Counted from the stretch's first letter, positions 1-63,464 are shown. The stretch: DNA of 64,000 bases from Prorocentrum cordatum (GCA_963575745.1 CAUYUJ010020167.1:23074-87073); one strand, 5' to 3'. Notes: a model not told the origin generated them from the letters alone. Program-made: numbers and translations.

Positions 1-90
1 GTCCTCCTCCTCCTCCTCCTCCTCCTCCTCTGTTTCCTCCTCCCTTCCTCCTCCTCCTCCTCCTCCTCCTCCTCCTCCTCCTCCTCCTCC
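1..90. repeat. CTC/TCC trinucleotide tract
   Basis: This is an almost uninterrupted pyrimidine tract of CTC/TCC triplets at the left edge of the window, leading straight into the GC-rich satellite. Confidence 0.9.
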
Positions 91-2130
91 TTGTGCACGC
101 CCGCGCTGCAGCGGGGGCTCGCCACGCCCCCTCGGCTTGCATCGCCGCGTCCTGGTAGGAATCGGCCCGCTCTGAAGAGAGGGGGGGGGCGGCTCGACGC
201 GCCCCCCCCCCCTGGTTGCTGCGCCGCGTCCTCGCAGGAGCACAGCGTCGGCACGGCAGGGAGGCGCGCCGCGCCTCCTCTCAGGGGAACGCGCCGCGTT
301 GCAGTGGGGGCCTCCCCCCTCCATCCGTTCCCGGCTTGCTTCGGCGGGTCCTGGCAGAAGTAGGCGCACGTTGCAGGGGGGCGCGCCCCGCTTCCACCTC
401 CCCACCACTCCTTCCCGTTCCCCTTCGCGTCGCCGCGCCCTGCCCGGGCACGCCCGCACTGCAGGCGCCTCCTTGTCGCGCGCCTACCAGGAGCAGGCCA
501 GCACTGCAAGGGGGGGGGGGGGCGCGCCGCGTCCCGCCCCCCGCTTGCTTCGCCGCGTCTTGTCAGGGATCGGCCAGCATTTCATGGGGCCGCGCCGCGC
601 CCTGCCCCGCTTGCTTCGCCACGTCTTAGCAGGAATCGGACAGCATTGCAGGGGGGGCGGTCGCCCCCCTCCCCCGCTTGCTTCGCCACGTCCGAGCAGA
701 AGTAGGCTCGCGTTTGCAGAGGGGCGCGCCGCGCCCCCCACCCCCCGTCTGCTCTGTCGCGTCCTGAAAGGGATAGGCCCGCAGTGAAGGAGGGCGCGCA
801 CCGCGCACCGCGCCCCTCCCCCCCACTTGCTTCGCCAGCCACCATTGCAGGGGTCTCGCAGCCCCCTCACCTTTGCCTCGAAGTGTCTCAGCATAGGTGG
901 AGCCGCGATGGCGGGGAGCGCCTCGCGCTCCCCCCCCCCGCGTCTGCTTCGTCGCGCCCTACCAGGACTAAGGCCGCATTGCAGGCGCCTGCTTGTCGCG
1001 CCGCCGCAGGGCTAGGCCAGCACTGCAAAGGGGCGAGCCGCGCCCCGCCCCCCGCTTGCTTCACTGCAGATGGACGCGCCGTGCCCCCCGCAGCCTGCTT
1101 CGCCTCGTCCCACCATGCAGCCATGCATGAGCCCGAAGTGCAGGGGAGCGCACCGTGCTCTTCCCGCCCCATTTGCCACGCCACGGCTCGGCAATAGTAG
1201 GGCCTGTCCCTGTGAGGACGCGACGACGCAGGCGGGGGGTGGGGGGCGCGGAGCGCCTTTCTGCAAATGTGCAAATGCGAGCCTACTCCTGTTCGGACGC
1301 GGCGAAGCAAGCGGAGAGGGGGGGGGCGCGCGGCGACCCCCCCCCCCCCCCTGCCGCGCCGCGTCCCAGTGGAGGTAGGCCCGCATTGCTGAGGGGGGGG
1401 CGCCCCCCCCCCCCCCCCTTCAGGGCACGTCCGTCCGCGTTGCAGTGGGGGCTCGCCACGCCCCCTCCCTGCTTGCTTCGCCGCGTCCGAGCAGAAGCAG
1501 GCACGCCTTGCATGGGAGCGCGCCGCGCTCCCACTTCCTTGCCACCCCTTCCCTTTCCCCTTGGATTCGCCGCGTCCTGGCAGGACTGCGCCCTTGTTGC
1601 AGGGAGGCGCGGCGCGCCCCCCCACCCCCACCCCGCCCACCCACCCACCCACCCACTCCGCTGGGGCGCGCCCCGCCCCCCCCACCACCTTTGCCTCGCC
1701 CCGCTTCGGGCTGCAATGGAAGGGGGCGTGCCGCGCCCCCGCCTTGGTCTGCAGTGGAGGGCAACGCGCCGCGGCCCCTCCTGCGCCTGCTCCGCCACGT
1801 CCTGCCAGAGGCCCGCGCGCCTTGCTAGGGGGCGCGCGCGCCGCGCCCCCCTCCCCTTCGCTTCGCCACTTCGTTGCAGGACCGGGCCAGCCTTGCAGAG
1901 GCGTGCGCGCCGCGCCCCCCCCCCCCCTGCTTCGTCGCGCCCCAGCAGGAGCACGCGCGCATTGGAGGGGGGGCGCGAGTCGCCACCGCAGCCTGCTCCG
2001 CCGCGCCCTCGCAGGAGTAGGGCACCGTGGCAGAGGGGGGGCGCGCCGCGCCACCCCCCTCTCCCCCGCCTTCGCTCCGCCGCGTCCTAGCAGGAACCCA
2101 GCCGCATCGCAAGGGGGCGCGCCGCGCGCC
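91..2130. repeat. Degenerate GC-rich satellite
   Basis: Roughly twenty-five or more diverged copies of a unit of about 60-110 bp. The unit core reads CTTGCTTCGCCGCGTCCTGG, then a caggag-type stretch, a GCATTGCAG-like piece, and a G-rich to GCGCGCCGCGCCCCC stretch. Spacing is irregular. Long open frames on both strands come from this unit and show no domain. Isolated remnants recur at about 2460-2570 and 3178-3310. Confidence 0.85.
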
Positions 2131-2170
2131 CCCCTCGCCCCCACCTCAGCCAGCCCACTTCTCGGAAGCC

Positions 2171-2343
2171 GGGCGAGGGCTGCTCAATCCGTGGCTGCTG
2201 AAATCGACCTCCGGGAAGCTGTCGTCGTCCTTCCGGGAAGAAGCCCGCTGACTGTTTCGCGTGCCGCGCCCCATTCCGGGAAGCTGTTTTTTTTCTTCCG
2301 GGAGGGCCGTTGTGGCAGCCACGGTTTGAGCAGCCCTCGCCCC
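2171..2343. repeat. Fold-back element with about 60-bp imperfect arms
   Basis: GGGCGAGGGCTGCTCAATCC at 2171 is mirrored by the inverted copy ending GAGCAGCCCTCGCCC at 2343. CCGGGAAGCTGT and TTCCGGGA motifs recur inside the arms. No coding content was seen. Confidence 0.7.
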
Positions 2344-2588
2344 AGCGTTCGAGCTTCCTCGCGCCCCAGCGGGAGCAGGGAAGCGTGGCGGCGCGCGCCG
2401 CCGCCCCCCTCCGTTGCCGCGCCGCGCCCGAGCAGCGAGTGCAGGCCCGCATATTCGAAGGGGAGGCGCGCCACGCCCACGCCCCCGCCTGCTTCGCCGC
2501 GGCGTGCCGGGAACCTGCCGGCACTGCAAAGACAGCGGCCCGCGCCCCCCCTCCCCCGCCCGTTCTGCTTGGGTCTCTTCGGTTTTCT

Positions 2589-2717
2589 TGGCATCGCTCG
2601 GACGTGTGCATTTTTCCTTCGGCGAGGACCATGGAGGAGCATCCTTGATCATTTGGCGAAGAAACCACGCGCGACACCGAACAAAAACACAGGGAATGAA
2701 CGTCCGAGCGATGGCCA
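2589..2717 (+). mobile_element. Dispersed element family D, copy 1
   Basis: A short element of about 129 bp with inverted ends TTGGCATCGCTCGGACG and CGTCCGAGCGATGGCCA. The interior includes CATTTTTCCTTCGGCGAGGA and GGAGCATCCTTGATCATTTG. Near-identical copies lie at 13946-14078 and 25912-26040. It is MITE-like and has no open frame. Confidence 0.85.
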
Positions 2718-2826
2718 GGGTCTGCACGAACGAAAGGGTACGGAAAGAATGGGCACAATGCCCGACAGCAGTTCCTGTTCACTTTGAACGGGACTCGCTG
2801 TCCACGCCGGCGCGGCCTGTGAACAC

Positions 2827-2974
2827 AAAAACTCGGAGGTCCGCGCGGATTCCTCGGATCGGCGCTGGGGCCCCCCCGGCGGCGCCTCCGGCGCCGCCCC
2901 TGGCACGGGCTCCGCGCGCCAGGGAGGGGGGTCCGGCGCCGATCCGAGAAATCCGCGCGGACCTCCGAGCTTTT
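2827..2974. mobile_element. Fold-back element family J, copy 1
   Basis: The arms CTCGGAGGTCCGCGCGGAT and ATCCGCGCGGACCTCCGAG flank a GC-rich centre containing GGCGCCTCCGGCGCCGCC. A diverged copy lies at 50711-50861 with the same arm order and similar flanking bases (ATGTTTATGC and ATGCTTACGC). This suggests a mobile fold-back sequence. Confidence 0.75.
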
Positions 2975-3004
2975 ATGTTTATGCCACTTGTTGTCCCCCT
3001 AATT

Positions 3005-3168
3005 TCAGGAGGGGAAGAAACACACAGACACAATTAATCGTCGACTCCCAGGAAAATATGGGAAAATATGGGAAGTGGTGGGGAAGACAGAAACCCAGAA
3101 AATATTGGAAAATATGGGCAATCTTTTTATTTGTGTGTATTTATTTGTGTGTCCCAGGGCCCCTTCAT
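3005..3168 (+). mobile_element. Dispersed element family A, copy 1
   Basis: An AT-richer element of about 164 bp running from TCAGGAGGGGAAGAAACACA through AATTAATCGTCGACTCCCAG and AAATATGGGAAGTGG to TTTATTTGTGTGTCCCAGGG and CCCCTTCA. Five copies occur in the window, in both orientations. The ends (TCAGGAGGG and CCCCTTCA) form a short imperfect inverted repeat. Confidence 0.88.
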
Positions 3169-3310
3169 CATTACCCCTCCCCCGCCCGTTCTGCTTCGCC
3201 GCCTCCCTGCAGGGGAGCGCGCGCCGGGCATCCCTTTTCCGCCGAGCTCGCTGCGTCCTGGCAGAGGTGCGCCGGTCTTGCAGGGAGGCGCGCCGCGCGT
3301 CCGCCACAGT

Positions 3311-3998
3311 TGTTTCCTACAATGGGTCGGGATCCAAACATAGTCAAAACATGATATGGGGTCGATTCTGATTTATTTTTGGGGGGAGGCAATTTTCCGA
3401 TATTCCTGGCTAGCTCCCATTTTTGCCCAAGCCAAAGTAGAAGGAGTTTCTACGCCGACCTTGAAGCGAAAGGGAACCGCTATCGGTGACCGGTTGGAGT
3501 TCCAGGCTAACACGGTACTACCCGTGTTGGTTTTTTGTTGCATGGAGGATCCGCACCACTCTGCGCGCGCGCCGCGGCGCACGAGCGCGCGCCGTGTGGA
3601 GAGTGCTGCAGTGGTCAGGATATGAGCTTTGCCGTGCGGGCCTGGGGACCGAAGTGAGCCCTCGGCGGTGGCCGACCGGGTCTCTTAACATGGCGTGGCT
3701 CTACAGTTTCGATCGTGCACAGTACAGGCCTCTCCACGCGCTCGCGCCGCGGCCAGCTCTGCATTTGATCGCATTCGAGAACTCGCCATGTTGACAGGAC
3801 GAGGGAAGCAGAGGGGGAAGGCAGGAGACGTTGGGATGGAGGAGAAGGGGGAGGAGGGGGGAAAGGAGGAGGAGGAGGAAGAGGAACGGGAGGAGGTGCG
3901 GAGGAGGAGGCGGCGGCGGCCAGTTCGTCGTCGTCGTCGGCGTCGTCGTCATCGGCGCCCAGGTCGTCCACGCAGACGACCGCGTCGAAGACGACGCA

Positions 3999-4033
<35 letters not shown>

Positions 4034-4371
4034 AGGCACCGCCGCCGCGGGCTTTTACCGAAAGAAGCTTCTTTCTCGTCCTCCCCTCCGTTCCGGCACC
4101 GCCGTGGCTGCTTGGGCGCCGTGGAAGGAGGCGCGGGGGAGGCTCGGGCCGGACGAAAGGGGGGGATTGGGAAAGGGGGGGTTACGAAATCTGCTGCATG
4201 CAGCTGGTCTCGGCTCCACCGAGGGGCCCATTCCTCGATATACGTGGCCGCCTCCGGCGCCAGGAGGCGCCGGGAAAAAATCAGCCACGGGAGCTGATTT
4301 TCTCAAGCCCCCCCTTTGCTATCCCCCCTTTTCGCCCGGCCCGAGAGGCAGGAGGAGGGAGGCGGGCGTTA
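3311..4371. other. Intron/flank sequence without recognised gene
   Basis: 3311-3820 looks unique, with no recognised coding segment. 3830-4050 is a run of GGA, CGT and GAC triplets that produces arginine-rich and aspartate-rich shadow frames. 4050-4371 shows nothing recognisable. Confidence 0.6.
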
Positions 4372-4491
4372 GGGGGCCACAGGCGAACCCTACCCCTACC
4401 CCCCCCACGATTTCTGAGGGGGAGGGTGGGGTTCACTTCGCTCGCCCTCAGAAATCGTGGGGGGTAGGGGTAGGGTTCGCCTGTGGCCCCC
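4372..4491. mobile_element. Fold-back element family F, copy 1
   Basis: The arms GGGGGCCACAGGCGAACCC and GGGTTCGCCTGTGGCCCCC enclose inverted ACCCCTACCCC and CACGATTTCTGAGGG segments. The same element with slightly diverged arms lies at 61805-61953. The CCCTACCCC repeats resemble telomere-like DNA only superficially. Confidence 0.85.
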
Positions 4492-6532
4492 TGGGCATGC
4501 CGTCCTCGCCCCACGGCGATCACCGTGGTGGGTCGTCACCCGGCGGCGCCCGGGGAAAGCCCGCTTCGGAGGGCCAGGGGTCGCCACGCGGAGGCGTCGG
4601 AGCAGTCTTAAGTCGGGCCTTTCTTCTCTACAAGGAACGGAACGGAACGGAACGCCTGTGCGGGCATGCGCCCGGGCCCCGTAAGGGCGAGGCGGGTGAG
4701 GCCATGGCCTCGCATGAGAAGCTGCGCGCGTCGGGGGTCTACTCAGGACAATGCGTGCTTCAGGAGCTGGTTTCCCGACAGTCCCCACTCATCCGTTTTC
4801 TCATGATGTAGCCACGTCGTCTCGTTGAAATCGTAGTGCTTGTGGTGTGAGACTGTCGGAGAAACCCGTGGGTGTCATCGTTCTCTACAGGGGGAACATT
4901 CAAAAGTGGTCAAAACATAGCCTGGGGAATATTTGTTTAGTATATTTGGGCATCAGTGGGGCATTTCTTGAGGTATTTTTCGGTCCCTGCTCAAATTATG
5001 GGGACCGCGGGGCCGGCAAAGCTATTTTTTTAATTGTCACCCCCGAACTTCTTTTCCGAGTCATCTGCCCGCACGGTACTTCCGATAGGTCCGTTTCGTT
5101 CCAGCCTGACCTGCTCAAGCGTCTCTTCGCCTTGTGCCGGGCCATCGCCCTTTTCAGAGGCCAAAGCTCGCATTATGATTTCGAGCAGCGAGCGTGGCTA
5201 CCATTGGCGGCGAACGAAGGGGGAAAGTGAGAAGGAGAAGGCTTCGTCAGAAGGCGGCGGGATTTTTCAGAAGCCGTCGCGCCTTCGGAGAAGTCTTCTG
5301 CGTCTTCGGGGAAGGAAGCCAGGGGGACTTCCGAGCCTTCTGAGAAGGCACGCCCCTTCTCACTTCCCCCCCCCGAGCTCGCCGCCGAACCATTCATCAC
5401 CTTCTCTGTATACGCCATGAATATGGATCCCTCGTTTTCGCCATTCTCAGCCTGGCGGGAGGGCCCTCGTCGCAGCGGGACCCGAACATCAGGTTGTACA
5501 CAACTCTCGGGACCAAGCAGCCTTTGGAGACCGAAGAAACGGTTCCCCCAAAACGTTGGGCTCACATCGGAATCCGGGCCAGCCCGCACCCCAGGAAGGG
5601 TCCAGGGAACAGCGCTGTCGATATAGTCTGGATTGCCCAGCCGGGGTGTGCATGTCTCGCGCAGACAGAGTCCCGCTCAGTTTCCGACACGTGTGCTATT
5701 TGGGTGCCCAAGGCCACGCCAACATTATTTCGATTGGGAGGTGCTCGAAGATAGTGTGCTCCGACGCGGGGATTTCCGACGTGAGGCAGTCCCCGCAGGT
5801 GACCAGGCAGGTGTCGAGAGCATTCTAGTTTCCGAGGCGCTGCTTGCGAGCATCCGAAGCACCACTTCGGTCTTGCCCTCAGGAAGGGATCGCAGGAGGT
5901 GTGTCAGAGCCCCGAATCATCAGGGGTAACTCGGGTCAGGGATAACTCGGGTTCGTTTTTCGGGAACCCAAACCCGAGTTACCCCGGACCCGAGTTACCC
6001 TGGATAACTCGGGCGTCCAAGTGTGCGCGCGGCCTCGCAGCCAGAGCCGGGCGCTCGGCAGAGGGCGGGGGGGGGCAACACGGTCGGGAACTGGTGCTCG
6101 CAGGGCACAGCGTGGTGTCCCCGGGGGTGGGTCGAAGAGTAAGGGGGTGGGACTGCGATTGCACGAAGGTGGCCCTGAATGGGGCCCTGCCCTACACGGC
6201 CCCCGAGTTGCAGCAGTGGGTCCAGCAGAAAAAGGTGATGGCAGGGTGCAGGGTTCTCCTCCCTGCTGCCGGTCGCTTGAACGAGTGGTCACACGGGGCG
6301 TTCCCAGAAGGGCCTTCCCTTCGAGGATCGAAGGAGGTGTCATCTCTTCCTCGGCGGAAGGGGGCGGACGGTCGGCGGAAGGCGGTGCGAGCGAAACGGC
6401 GGCGGCTGAAGTCGACCCCCCAAGAGGTGATAACATTTTTGGGTTCAGGGTTTCGGGAATCCGCCACATGAAAGAGAGCGTCGCGTCAAGAGTTTGGGGG
6501 AGGGGGCCAGCCAGGCAGTTCTTGCCTCTGAG
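4492..6532. other. Presumed upstream intron, repeats only
   Basis: 4611-4640 and 4880-4960 carry partial ends of family B (TCTCTACAGGGGGAACATTC). 5225-5350 and 6295-6420 hold GAAGG/CTTC-rich fold-back stretches. 5920-6015 has a cluster of direct and inverted ACCCGAGTTACCC units. No exon was recognised. The region ends at the acceptor of the first dynein exon. Confidence 0.6.
5920..6015. repeat. Inverted cluster of ACCCGAGTTACCC units
   Basis: GGTAACTCGGGT and GGATAACTCGGGTT on the left are answered by AACCCGAGTTACCC and GACCCGAGTTACCC on the right, around a TTCGTTTTTCGGGAA loop. A single related unit (GGATAACTCGGGTT) appears at about 32150. Confidence 0.75.
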
Positions 6533-59221
<52,689 letters not shown>

Positions 59222-59248
59222 GCGCGATTTAGGCAGGCAGGTGCACCT

Positions 59249-59304
59249 TGAAGGGGCCCTGGGACACACAAATAAATACACACAAATAAAAGGTTTCCTT
59301 ATAT

Positions 59305-59352
<48 letters not shown>

Positions 59353-59445
59353 TGGGTTTTTGTCTTCCCGCCCAGTTCCCATATTTTCCCATATTTTCTG
59401 GGAAATCGACGATTAATTGTGTCTGTGTGTTTCTTTCCCTCCTGA
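59249..59445 (-). mobile_element. Dispersed element family A, copy 5, with 17-bp target-site duplication
   Basis: Reverse-orientation copy from TGAAGGGGCCCTGGGACACA to TCTTTCCCTCCTGA, with an internal (AT)n expansion at 59311-59350. The sequence TAGGCAGGCAGGTGCAC stands at 59230-59246 and again at 59449-59465, flanking the element. This is direct evidence of insertion. It starts 28 bases after the dynein stop codon. Confidence 0.92.
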
Positions 59446-59465
59446 ATCTAGGCAGGCAGGTGCAC

Positions 59466-60240
59466 TTGCCTGAAGTTCGAGTGAAGAGGCACGCTGGCCA
59501 TGACCAAGCTGTCGCGGGACCTCGTCGACGCCGACCTTCGTCACGGTCCATGTCGGCCGTCGCCGCTTCGCGAGGATGATCCACGAGTCGACGGTGACCA
59601 AGATCGACACCGACGTTTCCGCGTTCAATTTTGGTCACGGTCCACGTGTTCTTTGCTTCCAGAAGCACTTCAGCCACCGTGAAAGAGGTTGCCTTTGTGT
59701 CCTTCCTCGGTCATCATGGGTGTCCAGCTGCCTGCGGGAAGCCCCGCCGTCGTGGGAGCGCAGCATCGAGTGCCTCTGGGATTGCTCTGCCGAGCTCCCC
59801 CGACAGGCTTGGCAGAACCATCGCGGGGCTGCTCGGGGATCATTCTACGACCTTGTACCGGGGGAGCGTAAGACCCGGGTTTGCCAGGACTCGGGTTCGC
59901 CATCGTTTTTTGACGACCGCGCCTCGAATTTTGACGAGGAGGAGTTTCTCGGGGTGTCTGCAGCGGGAGGCCTCGTCAAAATGCAGGCTCGGCCTCGTCA
60001 TTTTTTTGACGACCTCGTCGGGGATTTCCGAGTCCCCTGTACCCAGGTCTTACGTCCCCCTGATTGTAGCACGGCATGGCTGGCATCCTGCATGTCCGTG
60101 GCGTTGCCTCCCCGGAGCTGCTCGGAGGCCCAGCAACGGGGGGGCTTCCTCCGAGGCCCCCCGGGGGCGCTCTTTTGGAGGCCTCGCGGGAGCCCGCCCG
60201 CTCGCACGACGGAGGCATCCCAGCTCTCCCAAGCAGGAGG
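59466..60240. other. 3' flank, no gene recognised
   Basis: 59500-59650 has two diverged GGTCACGGTCCA(T/C)GT units in direct order. 59860-60010 has repeated TTTTTTGACGA(C/G) segments. Nothing is assignable to a gene. Confidence 0.5.
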
Positions 60241-60368
60241 CCTCGCAGGAGGAGGAGGAGGAGGAGGAGGAGGAGGAGGAGGAGGAGGAGGAGGAGGAGG
60301 AGGAGGAGGAGAGGAGGAGGAGTTGGAGGAGGAGGAGGAGGAGGAGGAGGAGGAGGAGGAGGAGGAGG
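60240..60368. repeat. (GGA)n purine tract
   Basis: About 40 GGA triplets, followed by CTTGGG minisatellite sequence up to about 60780. Confidence 0.93.
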
Positions 60369-60819
60369 CCGATGCATCTTGGGGTCATGTGGCTGGGTCT
60401 TGGGACCATCTTGGCTGCTCCCAGAGGACGACCTTGAGATGTATTGGGAGCCTCCGCCGTCGGGTTCTTCTGGTCCCGTCTTGAGCACGGGCATCGTGAG
60501 GCCCTCTGGGGCCATCCTGTGGTCTGCAGAAGCCGGCCTGAAGCCATCTTAGTCCGAGAAGCTTGGTAAGCACACGGCCTTGAACAACCAAATTGAGTCG
60601 TTGAGCGTTCAGTGTCTTTGGCCTCCCACGGCGTCGCTGGAGGACTCCTGCTCCGCCTCCTGAGGCCCTCTGCGTTCTTTTTTAGGTCGTGGTGGAGGCG
60701 CTGGGGTCGTCTTGGGCTCGTCTTTGGGCATCTTGCAGCCGTCTCGGTGCAGACCCGGGCCGTCTTGGACTTGCCTTGGTCGAGACACAAGAGACGGGTG
60801 TCAATGCAAACTTGGGTCA

Positions 60820-60965
60820 GCCAGAGCGCCAGACCTTGCAGGATCCTGCAGGGCCAGAGCTGCACTGACCCGGGTTTGGATCCAGGATCCTGCAAGATCT
60901 TGCAGGAGCCTGCAAGGCCTGACTGGCCTGGGTTTGGCTTGACCCGGGTCAGTACGTCCCCGACT
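60820..60965. repeat. Cluster of TGCAGGATCCTGCA palindromes and GACCCGGGT units
   Basis: Repeated CTTGCAGGATCCTGCAGGGC, TCCAGGATCCTGCAAGATCT and GACCCGGGT(T/C)(A/T) segments within 145 bp. Confidence 0.8.
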
Positions 60966-61643
60966 TGGGTCAGGAAGAGCTCCCGTGGAACGTGGCGTAA
61001 AGGTGGGACGTTCGAACAACGCTCTGCGAGTAGGGGAGGGGGGTCGCCCGTGGGAGGCAATTCAAATGTTACAAGACCGCTAACACTTATCCCAACGCGC
61101 CCCAGCATGTCGAAGACAAGATTCTGGACCCTCGGGGCTAAGGGGGTGAAAATGCACACGCAATACAGAATTTTATATGTATTGTGCGATGGCGGTGGGA
61201 GGACGGCATCAAGACAACAATAGTCTCATGTGGCTTTAAGGATGATTATACCGAGCTCGACCGACCTGGGCCAGGGCATACGGAACACCCGCTGCAAATG
61301 TTGTTGGGTGGCGTGGCCATGATGTTGCATGTTTGGTGCGCTGCTCCCTAGGAGGTTCCCGGAGGCTTCTTATTGGGCATGTGTGAAGCCTTTTCGGGAT
61401 CATGATCGATGCCCCTTGGGTAATTGATGGAGAGCATCTGAGTAACCAACTGAGGGTGTAGGGGCCGTCTTGGGCGGCATAGTTCTACTGAGCTCTCCCG
61501 CAGAGCTCGGTAGAACCATGGTGCGATGGTCAGGGGGGCGCTTGGAGTCGGTCTGGATCTGTCCCGGGGCGGTATTGGGCCACTGTGTGGGTTTGCCGGC
61601 TTCTCTTGGATGTTCATCGGAGGATTCGTGGAGCTCGTTTCAA

Positions 61644-61797
61644 GTCGGGCCTGTCCCTCTGCAGGGGGAATGTCCAAAAATAGTCAAAACATAGTCAGGG
61701 GACTATTTTCTTAGCATTCTTGGGCATCTTTTTGACTATGTTTTGCGTATTTCTTATGTTTCGTCCAACATCCCCCTGTATGGGGGACAGGCCCGAC
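61644..61797 (+). mobile_element. Dispersed element family B, complete copy in 3' flank
   Basis: GTCGGGCCTGTCCCTCTGCA at the left and TGTATGGGGGACAGGCCCGA(C) at the right. The inner AAAATAGTCAAAACATAGTC and GACTATGTTTTGCG also form an inverted pair. It is 154 bp long. Confidence 0.9.
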
Positions 61798-61804
61798 CTA
61801 AATA

Positions 61805-61953
61805 GGGGGCCACTTGCGAACCCTACCCCTACCCCCACGATTTCTGAGGGGGAGGGTGGGGTTCACTGAATTCAGGAGCTCCCGAGCGAAGTGAACCCTA
61901 CCCTCCCCCGTAGAAATCGTTGGGGGTAGGGGCAGGGTTCGCAAGTGGCCCCC
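61805..61953. mobile_element. Fold-back element family F, copy 2
   Basis: AGGGGGCCACTTGCGAACCC and GGGTTCGCAAGTGGCCCCCT at the ends, with inner GGGGTTCACT/AGTGAACCC pairs. It sits only 7 bp after the family B copy. Confidence 0.88.
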
Positions 61954-63000
61954 TACTAGAGCTCGTTGGAGACGCACGGGAGCTCTTTGGAGCTTCCGGG
62001 AGGCCACCTCGAGGCCGAAAACCTCTTGGCGAGCGGGGCAGGGCAGCGCTCCAGAGATCCACAGGTTCTCTCAGTGCCTTTGGCCTCGCATGTTCTTGGT
62101 AGGTGGTTCCCTGGCCTCTTGGTTTGAGGCTTGTTGGGACTTGTCCAGGCGTCTCTGGACATCTTGGGCCTCTCGAGAGTATTTGGGGTATTCTGGGTTT
62201 CTTACTAAGCGTGGGGGGGTACCCCCCCGACGGGGGTTCAACCTCGCCTCGTCGTCGCGCCACGACGGGGTCGGAGCGCCTTCAGCGCGCGGTGGCTGCC
62301 CGCGACGGGGGTCGATGTGGGGCTGTCGGCGGGGGTGACGCCCCCCCCGACGCATATTAAGAAACTCGGAGTAGTCTTGGGCTTGTCTCCAGGCATCTTT
62401 CACTCGTCTCGGCGTGGTCTTGGGCCGTCTCGGGGACGAGAAGCGTGCTGAGCAGGGCGCGATTTATGAGGAAGGTCCAGTGGCGAGGGGGTCGTATAAG
62501 AAAAGGACCGAAGTCTGACCAGACAGCTTGCATTGACTCTAACACTTCTACCGAAGAGACTGTGGCAGATACGTTCCCCCTTTGTATCTCTCGCCAGCAG
62601 CCTGGAGCCTGACCCCATCAAAGTGCAAGTAAACTATGTCCTGGACTACTCTAGGTTCGTCTCGCCCTCCTTTTCGGCACACCGTGAGATTGCACATGAG
62701 TATCTAGAGCAGGGCCGCTTTCTCTTTTTCACGTCGTTTGGCAATTTGCCCGTGACTGCGGCTGTGTTCAGAATTTGCAGTGCGCCTGGCCAAGCTGTGA
62801 ATTCGTGTATGTGTTATTTAGCGGCTCAACAGTGTTGTGAGCTGTGCGTGCTATAAGCAGCACTGCTTTGTTGTCAGCAGGCATGATTTCTAGCAGTCAT
62901 GTCTACACGCCTGGACGAATCGAGATTCACGCGCCACGTTTGGCCTTCGCACGTGGACGTTGGGATGTTCTTTGTCCTGGGCGTTGTATCACTAGGCATC
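61954..63000. other. 3' flank
   Basis: 62140-62430 contains scattered CTTGGG minisatellite units. 62205-62345 is GC-rich with repeated GACGGGG. 62530-62880 is less repetitive and has a 107-residue frame (62533-62856) with no recognised domain, not called as a gene. Confidence 0.45.
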
Positions 63001-63020
63001 TGCTGATTACTAACCTCGAA

Positions 63021-63150
63021 CGTATCCCTATCCCTAAGATTGACACGCCAAACGGCGATGACAATCTTAGGGATCCGCCCTCAAAAATAAGGGAACCCCT
63101 AAGATTGGCATCGTGATGAGGAGGTGCCCAGCATAGGGATAGGGATATGT
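63021..63150. repeat. Inverted repeat TATCCCTATCCCTAAG / ATAGGGATAGGGATA
   Basis: CGTATCCCTATCCCTAAGAT is mirrored by GCATAGGGATAGGGATATG. Between them CAATCTTAGGGATCCGCC and CCCCTAAGATTGGCAT form an inner pair. Confidence 0.75.
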
Positions 63151-63374
63151 TCCAGGCTGGTAAGCTGACATTCACACAAGCTGAGTCGGCACCGACTGAA
63201 GTCTAAGCTGCCGCCGGGTGCCACGAGAAAAGAACGCGCATCGCGGCGAGGCCATGCAGCCGGCGGCACGAATAAGAGGACCTCTTCCCGCTAGAGTTTT
63301 CTAAGTTTGCAAAGTGAGATGGGGAGTGCCCGCAGCCTCTTCGGTCAGGGCGTGACTGTTTTGCGTCCTTGCAG

Positions 63375-63464
63375 TTTGGTCTGACGAGTGCTGGCGTTAG
63401 TGCGACGAACATCGAAGGGATCCTTGGTTCCTTCGAGTCCGTAGCTTGCGCCCGCGTGCCGCAG
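63375..63464 (+). CDS. Weak candidate exon of an unknown downstream gene (30 codons)
   Basis: The stretch reads FGLTSAGVSATNIEGILGSF then ESVACARVPQ. It is bounded by TCCTTGCAG on the left and CAG before GTCGTT on the right, and lies in a locally non-repetitive region with balanced composition. No family is recognised, and the resemblance to an exon rests only on splice-like edges and unbiased amino-acid content. It is not part of the dynein, which ends at 59221. Confidence 0.2.

Noticed and set aside
888-2144. 418-residue antisense open frame in the left GC-rich satellite
   Set aside because: It follows the repeat unit, is dominated by Ala/Arg/Gly/Pro, and similar frames exist on both strands. 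No domain was seen.
4372-4491. Telomere-like CCCTACCCC repeats
   Set aside because: They are the arms of a fold-back element with only two or three units, not a telomeric array.
5098-5165. PDLLKRLFALCRAIALF segment as the upstream LFERDKLLF-type dynein exon
   Set aside because: It does not align beyond two or three residues and has no in-phase join to 6533.
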